6,617 bases of DNA. Origin: Acidobacteriaceae bacterium. GTDB lineage: Bacteria; Acidobacteriota; Terriglobia; Terriglobales; Acidobacteriaceae. Within the stretch, counting starts at the first letter, position 1, and each line of letters starts with the position of its first letter. The position numbers and the translations under genes were made by a program. The notes beneath the pieces were generated by a model that was not told the origin of the DNA, searched no databases, and saw only the letters and a list, made by a program, of their open reading frames with translations. The DNA is taken from NCBI GenBank assembly GCA_003162495.1, contig PMOF01000310.1, forward strand, positions 2,976-9,592, in the 5' to 3' direction. Positions 1 through 5,319 of the stretch are shown here, piece by piece.

Positions 1-954
1 GGCGTGGCTGCCAAACAAGCCAACGTAGATTGGATCACCTTTTCGCCGGGCCGTGACTTTCTTTACGCAGCCTCGGAGGTGGATTCCTTCAACGGCAAGC
101 CGACCGGCGCGGTGGCCAGCTTTGGAGTGCAGAACGGCGAACTGCATCCGCTTTCGGCCCAGAACTCGGCGAGCAAGGGCACTTGCCACGTGGCTCTCGA
201 TCACACCGGCCACGTGCTGCTGGCCGCAGACTACGGCGGCGGGTCTGCAGCCAGCTTCCTTGTGACCGACGGCAAGCTCAGCCCACTTGTCTGGACTGAG
301 CACTACACCGTTCACGGTCCCGACGCCGATCGCCAAGAGAGCGCTCACGCGCACTTTGCCTCGTTCTCGCCTGATAATCACTTCGCCTATATCAACGACC
401 TGGGCGGCGATTGCATTCATATCTACAACCTCAACGCCGCTACAGCCATGCTCACGCCCGCCGGCACTTATCACGCACGTCCCGGCGCAGGCTGCCGCAC
501 GCTGCATTTCCATCCCAACGGCCACACAGCTTACTGCGTCAATGAGCTGGACTCAACAGTCGACGTGCTGGCCTGGCACAAGAGCGATGGCAGCCTGACG
601 CTTGTCAACCGCATCGAATTGCTGCCTGTGGGCTTTCACGGCCTCAGTCGCGCATGCGACACCGTGATTACGAAGGACGGAAAATTTGTTTACTTCGCCA
701 ATCGCGACAAGGATTTTCTCTATAGCTTCCGCGCCAACTTGACTTCCGGGAACCTGACTCCTATCGGCCGCTCCAACTGCGGCGGAAAAATTCCGCGCAA
801 CTTCGTTCTCGACCCCACGGAGCGCTGGATGCTGGTAGCCAATCAGGATTCAAACAACATCAGCGTCTTTGCCCGCAACCCCGTGACCGGCGCGCTGGCC
901 GAGCAGGGCGAGAGCGTGGCAGCCGCCGCGCCGATGTGCATTTTGTTTACTTAG
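1..954 (+). CDS. pgl: Lactonase family beta-propeller protein, 6-phosphogluconolactonase-like (5' end outside window)
   Basis: The frame is open to the left edge, and the first in-frame start-like codon (GTG at 4) falls inside a propeller blade, so the gene very probably begins upstream. About 317 codons are present; full-length relatives have roughly 330-390 residues, so some tens of N-terminal residues are missing. Counting GTG at 4 as residue 1, blade-type repeats (F-x-P-x-x-x-x-x-Y followed by N/E/D-rich turns) recur near residues 13-26, 63-78, 120-137, 168-190, 222-242 and 268-290. Family signatures include KGTCHVALD (59-67), ESAHAHFASFSPD (112-124), GCRTLHFHPNG (163-173) and ANQDSNNISVF (279-289). 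Members of PF10282 hydrolyse 6-phosphoglucono-1,5-lactone in the oxidative pentose phosphate pathway, but many paralogues have unproved substrates, so the family call is firmer than the exact reaction. No signal peptide can be judged because the N-terminus is missing. It is convergent with lpxC, with a 29-base gap. Confidence 0.85.
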   Translation, partial: GVAAKQANVDWITFSPGRDFLYAASEVDSFNGKPTGAVASFGVQNGELHPLSAQNSASKGTCHVALDHTGHVLLAADYGGGSAASFLVTDGKLSPLVWTEHYTVHGPDADRQESAHAHFASFSPDNHFAYINDLGGDCIHIYNLNAATAMLTPAGTYHARPGAGCRTLHFHPNGHTAYCVNELDSTVDVLAWHKSDGSLTLVNRIELLPVGFHGLSRACDTVITKDGKFVYFANRDKDFLYSFRANLTSGNLTPIGRSNCGGKIPRNFVLDPTERWMLVANQDSNNISVFARNPVTGALAEQGESVAAAAPMCILFT

Positions 955-983
955 GAATTGCGCTCCGCGAAGAAACTACGCCG

Positions 984-1919
984 TCAGGCGCCCACCATGG
1001 CGGCGCTGGAAAGAGAATTGCCCGACAGCGGAGCCGGCGCAATATCTTCCGCCGTCTCCACCGGCACATGCGCCAGCTCCCACGCCGAGCGATCTTTCAG
1101 CAGCCGCGAAACCAGCGCGGTATGCATGGCGTGTCCGGCGCGCTCAGCCACCACGTGGCCCTCAATACGCCGCCCGGCCAACGCCAGGTCGCCAATCAGG
1201 TCCAGTACCTTGTGGCGCACATACTCGTCCGCAAAGCGCAGTGGGCCATTTTGCGGCCCCTTGGGTCCGAGCACAATCGCGTTCTCCTCGCTTGCGCCGC
1301 GGATCAGCCCCATGTCGCGCAGCTTTTTCTCGTCAGCTTTGTAGCCAAAGGTGCGTGCAGGCGCAATCAGCGCGCCGTAGGTCTCGGCCGCCAGGTCAAT
1401 ACAGGTTTTCTGCTGTCCGATCGGTGCGGGAAAGTCGATGGTGTATTCGATCTTGTAGCCGGAGCCGGGGTAGACGCCGATAAACTTCTCGCCCTCGCGT
1501 ACCTCCACCGGCCGCAGCACGCGGATGGTCTCGCGGCGGCGGCGCTGGGTACGGATGCCCGCATTCATAAAAGCCTGCACGTAAGGCAGGGCGCTGCCGT
1601 CCAGGATGGGCAGCTCAAGGTTGTCCAGCTCGGCGATCACATTGTCCACGCCCATCCCGATCAGGGCGGAGAGCAAATGTTCGGTGGTGGAAATCAGCAC
1701 GCCCTGGCGCATGAGGCTGGTGGCATAGCTGACCTTGGCCACATTGCGGCCACCGGCGGGAATCTCAAAGTTGTCCAGGTCGGTGCGGCGGAAGACGATG
1801 CCCGAGCCGGCCGGAGCGGGCAGCAGGCGCATCTTAACCGGGGCGCCGGAATGGAGCCCGATCCCTTCAAGCTCGATAGGCGCCGCAATCGTCTGTTCCA
1901 AATGGGCGGGACTAGCCAA
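984..1919 (-). CDS. lpxC: UDP-3-O-acyl-N-acetylglucosamine deacetylase LpxC
   Basis: This is the zinc deacetylase that removes the acetyl group from UDP-3-O-acyl-GlcNAc, the committed step of lipid A synthesis, in the cytoplasm. It has 311 residues (E. coli LpxC has 305), so it is complete. Visible motifs: GIGLHSG (19-25); TTEHLLSAL (78-86) with catalytic Glu80 and zinc ligand His81; DGSALPYVQAF (107-117); ARTFGY (188-193); HKVLDLIGDLAL (236-247) with zinc ligands His236 and Asp240 and conserved Lys237 and Asp244; and AGHAMH (261-266) with catalytic His263. The start is TTG at 1919-1917: the codon just upstream in frame is TGA, a GGAG lies 8 bases before the TTG, and the LEQTIAAPIELEGIGLH-type N-terminus follows at once. 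The C-terminal tail after about residue 285 is poorly conserved and ends in small nonpolar residues (AAMVGA). It is monocistronic here; no fabZ or lpxA follows. Confidence 0.97.
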   Translation of the reverse strand: MASPAHLEQTIAAPIELEGIGLHSGAPVKMRLLPAPAGSGIVFRRTDLDNFEIPAGGRNVAKVSYATSLMRQGVLISTTEHLLSALIGMGVDNVIAELDNLELPILDGSALPYVQAFMNAGIRTQRRRRETIRVLRPVEVREGEKFIGVYPGSGYKIEYTIDFPAPIGQQKTCIDLAAETYGALIAPARTFGYKADEKKLRDMGLIRGASEENAIVLGPKGPQNGPLRFADEYVRHKVLDLIGDLALAGRRIEGHVVAERAGHAMHTALVSRLLKDRSAWELAHVPVETAEDIAPAPLSGNSLSSAAMVGA

Positions 1920-1927
1920 TCATCGCT

Positions 1928-1931
1928 CTCC
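1928..1931 (-). promoter_or_regulatory. Ribosome binding site that decides the TTG start of lpxC
   Basis: On the minus strand GGAG sits 8 bases before TTG (1919-1917) and only 4 bases before an out-of-frame ATG (1923-1921). The spacing suits the TTG, and the in-frame TGA at 1922-1920 excludes any longer LpxC. The out-of-frame ATG reads only M-I-G before a stop. Confidence 0.7.
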
Positions 1932-1950
1932 AACGGAGTAAAGCCATCTG

Positions 1951-1996
1951 TAAAACCGGGTGCAGCCGTTAGGTTAGACGAAACCTGGCTGCCCGG
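1951..1996 (-). promoter_or_regulatory. Terminator-like hairpin in the lpxC leader (possible attenuator)
   Basis: On the minus strand a continuous 15-base 5' arm (1996-1982, CCGGGCAGCCAGGTT) pairs with AACCT (1975-1971), GGCTG (1967-1963) and CCCGG (1960-1956). The 3' arm carries two bulges (AAC at 1970-1968 and CA at 1962-1961), and the loop is 6 bases. The stem is followed directly by TTTTA (1955-1951). This looks like a rho-independent terminator with a short U-tract, yet no minus-strand gene lies upstream within reach, since the next gene out is transcribed away. Its position about 32 bases before the lpxC start makes it a candidate leader structure. The fold is read by eye; a regulatory role is inferred. 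Confidence 0.45.
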
Positions 1997-1999
1997 TAC

Positions 2000-2017
2000 T
2001 GTGGCATTTTAGCCACA
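2000..2017 (-). promoter_or_regulatory. Possible lpxC promoter -10 element inside a perfect inverted repeat
   Basis: TGTGGC (2000-2005) and GCCACA (2012-2017) form a perfect 6+6 inverted repeat around ATTTTA, which reads TAAAAT on the minus strand. TAAAAT matches a sigma-70 type -10 box at five of six positions, and initiation from it would start near base 1999, just before the leader hairpin. No convincing -35 box is visible near 2029-2034, so the promoter call is tentative. The inverted repeat could equally be an operator or chance. Confidence 0.3.
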
Positions 2018-2143
2018 CCATGCGCTTCCCAGGCCACCTCAGAAAGCAAGAATCGGGTCCCCGAGCGCATCATAACTGTCGTAGAATCAAAGCGTCTGAC
2101 GTATTGCTGCTGGATTCACCCGATTCTGCTCGAATCGTCGCCT

Positions 2144-2149
2144 GAGAGG
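2144..2149 (+). promoter_or_regulatory. Ribosome binding site of the M20 peptidase gene
   Basis: GAGAGG lies 7 bases before the GTG at 2157 and supports that start over the in-frame ATG at 2187, which has no comparable purine-rich stretch ahead of it. A TAGAAT at 2082-2087 is a possible -10 box for this gene, but no -35 is recognisable. Confidence 0.6.
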
Positions 2150-2156
2150 TCCGCCC

Positions 2157-3320
2157 GTGCCCGTCCCCACCGATTCCGGCCTTCCCATGCGCGCTCTGCT
2201 GGCCGGAGCCCGCCGCAAGCAGCCTGCTCTGGTCAACCTCATCCAGCAACTGGTGCACGTGGAGTCCCCTTCTGACGACAAATCCGCCGTCGATGCCTGC
2301 GTAGCCCTGGCCGCCGCCCACGCCAAAGCCCTGGGAGGCCGCGTGAAGTTGCACCGCCAGCGCGGGTTTGGCGAATTGCTTGAAGCGCGCTTCGGCTCCA
2401 AAAACAAAGCCGGCTCTGCAAAGCCAGCCCTGCTGCTCGGCCATCTGGACACCGTCTGGCCGCTCGGCACCCTCAAAACGATGCCCTGTCGCATCGCCGA
2501 TGGCCGCCTCTGGGGCCCGGGCACCTTGGACATGAAGGCAGGCGTGGCCATGGCCTTCACCGCCATCGAGATGCTCACCGAGTCCGGCGCCATCAACCGG
2601 GAGATCATCCTGCTGCTCAATAGCGACGAGGAGGTGGGCAGTCCCGTTTCCCGCCCCATTACCGAGCGCCTCGCAGCGGAGTGCGCAGCCGTGTTTGTGC
2701 TGGAGCCGGCGCAGGGGCTGGCCTACAAGACCGCCCGCAAGGGCACTGGCAACTGGCGCATCGACATCCAGGGCACAGCCGCACACGCCGGCGTGGACTT
2801 TGAGAAGGGAGCGAGCGCTCTCCGCGAGCTGGCCCACGTGGTTGAGACGGTGAGCGGCTGGACCGATCTAAAGCGCGGCCTCACGGTGAGCGTCGGCCTC
2901 GCAGGGGGCGGGACCAAGACCAACGTGATTCCCGCCGAGGCCTGGGCTGAGGTGGATGTTCGCATCGCGCGCAAATCCGATGGCGCGCGAATTGAGCGAA
3001 AGTTTGTCGCGCTCAATGCCATGGACAAGCGCTGCACTTTGGCCGTGACTGGGGGCATCAACCGTCCGCCAATGGAGCGCACCCGCGGAACCGTGGGCCT
3101 CTACCGCCAGGCCCGCGACCTTGCCGCTGAACTTGGTTTCGCGCTCGGCGAAGCATCGACCGGCGGCGCCTCCGACGGTAACTTCACCTCGGCGCTGGGC
3201 ATTCCCACATTGGACGGAATGGGCGCGGTCGGCGACGGCGCACACGCCCGCCACGAATCGATTGTGATCGAGCATCTGGCTCCCAGAACCGCCCTGCTGG
3301 CGGGAATGCTGGCGGGTTGA
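2157..3320 (+). CDS. M20 family zinc metallopeptidase, glutamate carboxypeptidase (CPG2)-like
   Basis: This is a 387-residue two-zinc exopeptidase of the M20/ArgE/DapE/carboxypeptidase G2 family. Motifs in order: GHLDTV (95-100) with zinc ligand His96 and Asp98; GTLDMKAG (122-129) with bridging Asp125; NSDEEVGSP (155-163) with catalytic base Glu158 and zinc ligand Glu159; LEPAQ (182-186) with zinc ligand Glu183; the dimerisation-domain segment GTAAHAG (206-212) with His210; GGTKTNVIPA (251-260); and GGASDGNFT (336-344) followed by GDGAHARHE, where His363 is the likely last zinc ligand. All expected catalytic residues are present. The ArgE/DapE branch is less likely because GTKTNVIP and GGASDGN follow the carboxypeptidase G2 pattern. 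Those enzymes release C-terminal glutamate from peptides or folates; the actual substrate here is not readable. No signal peptide is seen, unlike the exported Pseudomonas CPG2, so it is probably cytoplasmic. The start is GTG, supported by GAGAGG 7 bases upstream. It diverges from lpxC. Confidence 0.9.
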   Translation: MPVPTDSGLPMRALLAGARRKQPALVNLIQQLVHVESPSDDKSAVDACVALAAAHAKALGGRVKLHRQRGFGELLEARFGSKNKAGSAKPALLLGHLDTVWPLGTLKTMPCRIADGRLWGPGTLDMKAGVAMAFTAIEMLTESGAINREIILLLNSDEEVGSPVSRPITERLAAECAAVFVLEPAQGLAYKTARKGTGNWRIDIQGTAAHAGVDFEKGASALRELAHVVETVSGWTDLKRGLTVSVGLAGGGTKTNVIPAEAWAEVDVRIARKSDGARIERKFVALNAMDKRCTLAVTGGINRPPMERTRGTVGLYRQARDLAAELGFALGEASTGGASDGNFTSALGIPTLDGMGAVGDGAHARHESIVIEHLAPRTALLAGMLAG

Positions 3321-3334
3321 AACACTCATGGTTT

Positions 3335-3370
3335 CCCACCCTTTCCGTAGAAAAAAGCGGAAAGGATGGG
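3335..3370. repeat. Strong hairpin in convergent gap, possible bidirectional terminator or dispersed palindromic repeat
   Basis: Arms 3335-3347 (CCCACCCTTTCCG) and 3358-3370 (CGGAAAGGATGGG) enclose a 10-base, A-rich loop. Twelve of 13 positions pair in the plus-strand RNA. In the minus-strand RNA the remaining position becomes a G-U pair, so the fold is complete in the transcript coming from the TauE/SafE gene. It fills the 66-base gap between the stops of two convergent genes, where a terminator is expected, but neither side has a clear U-tract. It is followed by GCACCCGG. I remember similar GGATGGGGCACCC palindromes as common intergenic repeats in acidobacterial genomes, but cannot check that here. 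Confidence 0.55.
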
Positions 3371-3386
3371 GCACCCGGCGTGCTGG

Positions 3387-4187
3387 CTACGGATGCTGCC
3401 AATAATTAGCAAAGAAGAAATACCCCGCTGTCACAAAGCCGATCATCGCAACCGTCCAGCGCATGGCGCGCTGGTTGACTTTGCGGCTGTAGTGCGCGCC
3501 CAGGTAGCCGCCCAGCCCCGCCAGAATCGCCATGATCAGGCAGAAATGCCAGGCCACGCGTCCGGCCAGCATGAAGTTGATGGCTGGAATTCCAATGGAC
3601 ACGGCCGCCGTGAGCACCTTCAGCGCGTTCATCTCGTGAATGTCGTGGACGCCGCAAATGCCGAACAGCGCCATGGCCAGGAAGCCGCCGCCCGCGCCGA
3701 AATAGCCGACGTACACGCTCACCACCACCATGCCGATGATCAGCCACGTGTTGTAGCGGCGGCCGCCTGACAAGCTGGCCAGCCACTTGCCCAGTGGGAA
3801 GCTGAGCACAAACATCACCGCCGCAAAGAGCAGCAGCCAGGGCAGCAGTTCGCGGAAGCGTTTGTTCCCGGTGTGCAGCAGCAGCCAGCCACCTATCCAT
3901 CCGCCCAGGCCGGAAGATAGGCCCAGCGGCAACAGCTTCCATCCGTAGGCGCGCAGTTGCTGGCGAAAGGCCACCAGCGAAGTCAACTGTCCCGGCCAGA
4001 GAGCCACCGTATTGGTGGCCTGCGCGGAGACAGCGCCCACCCCGGCCGCAGCCGTGCTGGCCAGCAGCGCGGGCAGCGACAGAAACGAACCCCCGCCCGC
4101 AATGGTATTGAGAACGCCGGCAAAAAACGACGCCACAGGGAGCCAGAGTATGTGCAGGAAATGAGACAGGGCGGGAGCCGGAGCCAT
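3387..4187 (-). CDS. TauE/SafE (DUF81) family membrane permease
   Basis: This is an integral membrane protein of 266 residues, typical for the family. Hydrophobic stretches at about 11-32, 58-75, 84-104, 113-133, 146-176 (probably two passes or a re-entrant turn), 188-208, 212-232 and 242-260 suggest seven to eight helices. The two-repeat build of TauE/SafE is visible: NTIAGGGSFLSLPALL (27-42) in the first half is echoed by GYFGAGGGFLAMALF (161-175) in the second, followed by the conserved MNALKVLTAAVSIG (186-199). Characterised relatives export sulfite, sulfoacetate or related organic anions, or are linked to sulfur metabolism, but most members have no known substrate and no neighbour here hints at sulfur chemistry. 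The start is ATG at 4187, with a weak GAGTGA upstream. Convergent with the peptidase and divergent from the FKBP gene, it appears monocistronic. Confidence 0.88.
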   Translation of the reverse strand: MAPAPALSHFLHILWLPVASFFAGVLNTIAGGGSFLSLPALLASTAAAGVGAVSAQATNTVALWPGQLTSLVAFRQQLRAYGWKLLPLGLSSGLGGWIGGWLLLHTGNKRFRELLPWLLLFAAVMFVLSFPLGKWLASLSGGRRYNTWLIIGMVVVSVYVGYFGAGGGFLAMALFGICGVHDIHEMNALKVLTAAVSIGIPAINFMLAGRVAWHFCLIMAILAGLGGYLGAHYSRKVNQRAMRWTVAMIGFVTAGYFFFANYWQHP

Positions 4188-4308
4188 GGGTTCACTCTAA
4201 AGCGCGACGCATAAAGGCGCATAAGGTTTGTTTTGATTGCCGTCAGTTCAGGGTGCAAGGCTGCCCGCGAACTGCCTGTGCTGCCAGGCGCGCTCCATGG
4301 GGGCCGGC

Positions 4309-4337
4309 TGATAAACTCCGCAAAGACCCATTTGGAG
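4309..4337 (+). promoter_or_regulatory. Possible extended -10 promoter and ribosome binding site of the FKBP gene
   Basis: TG-A-TAAACT (4309-4317) resembles an extended -10 element, and GGAG (4334-4337) lies 12 bases before the ATG at 4350, a little far but usable. A start of transcription near 4323 would give a leader of under 30 bases. No -35 box is recognisable. Confidence 0.3.
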
Positions 4338-4349
4338 CTTTCATACCTG

Positions 4350-5243
4350 ATGAAACACTCGATTCTGACTTTGTGTTTGATGGCCAGCGCGATGGCCGCA
4401 TCCGCCCAAGCCCCGGCCAAACCGGCCACGACGACGGCTGTCCACTCCGCGGCACCCGGCGTCAGGCTGCCACCCGGATTGCCCCTAGTGCGGGGCGTTC
4501 GCAAGTCCGCCTTCACCTTGCAATACCAGGACATCAAGATCGGCACTGGCGCTGACGCCGAGCCCAACAAACTCTATAAGGTCCAGTACACCGGCTGGCT
4601 GGCCGCCGATGGCTACAAATTCGATTCCTCCTATGACCATCCCCGGCCTCCGGTACTCGACAAGGACGGCAAGCCGGTGCTCGACGCAGACGGCAAGCCC
4701 AAGCAGGGCGATCCGCAGCCGATCGCCTTTCCGCAGGGTTTTGGCCGCCTGATTCCCGGCTTCGACCAGGGCCTTTACGGCATGAAGATCGGCGGCAAGC
4801 GCCGCCTGTTTATTCCCTGGCAACTGGCCTACGGCGCCAAGGGGCATCCCGGCCCCGATGCCGCCCATCCGGGGATTCCTCCCAAGGCCGATCTCATCTT
4901 CGATATTGAGTTGGTGGATGTAGCCGACCTTCCCGCGCCCCCCAGCCATCCGCCGATGGCCGGAAAGTTCAGCGGTGACGCTCTGCATGCGACACCTAAG
5001 TCGGAGGGGGATCGCACGCCCTCATTTAAAGCAAGCGAACTAATAAAGCAGGGCATTTCCCCCTTATCCGGTGATGTGAAGTTTACCGCCCCCGATGGAA
5101 CTGTGTATTCCTCTGTGGAATTGGACCGGGAAAAGGGGACGGTCTACCTGACAAACCCGCTCGACAAGGCGTGGAAGTATGAGGTATCCGGGTTCGACTC
5201 CGGCAAATTGACGTTCACGAGGGTCGCGAGAGGGCCAATGTAG
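4350..5243 (+). CDS. Exported FKBP-type peptidyl-prolyl cis-trans isomerase with C-terminal extension
   Basis: The 297-residue product starts at ATG 4350. The N-terminus MKHSILTLCLMASAMAASAQA is a classic Sec signal peptide, with cleavage likely after residue 19 or 21, so the protein acts in the periplasm or at the surface, assisting folding by proline isomerisation. A Pro/Ala/Thr-rich linker (22-50) leads to the FKBP domain (about 55-191). Binding-pocket residues corresponding to FKBP12 are visible: Tyr80 (VQYTGWL), Phe91-Asp92, Phe127, Leu134-Ile135 in RLIPGF, Phe138 in place of Trp, Tyr161 (AYG), His166, Ile176 and Phe184. A loop at 95-124 contains a doubled DxDGKP motif, and 169-175 is a further short insert. 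After residue 205 comes a tail of about 90 residues that I do not recognise; it has lower GC and codons such as CTA, ATA and TTA. Longer reading from TTG 4233 is rejected because it would bury the signal peptide. Confidence 0.92.
   Translation: MKHSILTLCLMASAMAASAQAPAKPATTTAVHSAAPGVRLPPGLPLVRGVRKSAFTLQYQDIKIGTGADAEPNKLYKVQYTGWLAADGYKFDSSYDHPRPPVLDKDGKPVLDADGKPKQGDPQPIAFPQGFGRLIPGFDQGLYGMKIGGKRRLFIPWQLAYGAKGHPGPDAAHPGIPPKADLIFDIELVDVADLPAPPSHPPMAGKFSGDALHATPKSEGDRTPSFKASELIKQGISPLSGDVKFTAPDGTVYSSVELDREKGTVYLTNPLDKAWKYEVSGFDSGKLTFTRVARGPM
4656..4703 (+). repeat. In-frame 24-base tandem duplication in the FKBP loop
   Basis: Two 24-base units (4656-4679 and 4680-4703) share CTCGAC and GACGGCAAGCC at the same offsets. 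They encode LDKDGKPV and LDADGKPK, giving a doubled DxDGKP motif at residues 103-118 of the isomerase. The repeat lies in the loop between the FDSS strand and the FPQGFGRLIPGF segment, bordering the substrate pocket. Confidence 0.75.
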
Positions 5244-5250
5244 GCCAAGC

Positions 5251-5279
5251 GCCCCAGGTCTCGGTTCTGAGATCTGGGC
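5251..5279 (+). terminator. Hairpin downstream of the FKBP gene, candidate terminator
   Basis: GCCCCAGGTCTC (5251-5262) pairs with GAGATCTGGGC (5269-5279) over 11 pairs, with one bulged C (5255), one G-U pair and a 6-base loop. It begins 8 bases after the FKBP stop. The G-U pair exists only in the plus-strand RNA, so the fold favours termination of the FKBP transcript. No U-tract follows (AACCTCAGCCC), so intrinsic termination is uncertain; it may instead stabilise the 3' end or be a repeat. Confidence 0.5.
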
Positions 5280-5319
5280 AACCTCAGCCCTCAACCTTCC
5301 TTCGCGGCATCACAATGAT

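Noticed and set aside
936..2012. A 358-codon plus-strand open frame opposite lpxC
   Set aside because: It lies antisense to a complete, motif-rich lpxC, starts with GTG inside the end of the lactonase gene, and its product is Arg/Gly/His-rich with no recognisable domain. It is the kind of shadow frame expected in GC-rich DNA.
2070..2837. A 255-codon minus-strand open frame opposite the M20 peptidase
   Set aside because: It is antisense to a well-supported gene, has no domain or ribosome site, and its composition fits a mirror of the coding strand.
4233..4349. Extending the FKBP protein upstream to TTG 4233
   Set aside because: It would add 39 residues before an obvious signal peptide; ATG 4350 puts the signal at the N-terminus and has a GGAG upstream.
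3983..4570. A 195-codon minus-strand frame spanning the permease/FKBP gap
   Set aside because: It overlaps two well-supported genes in other frames, and no part of it resembles a known protein.
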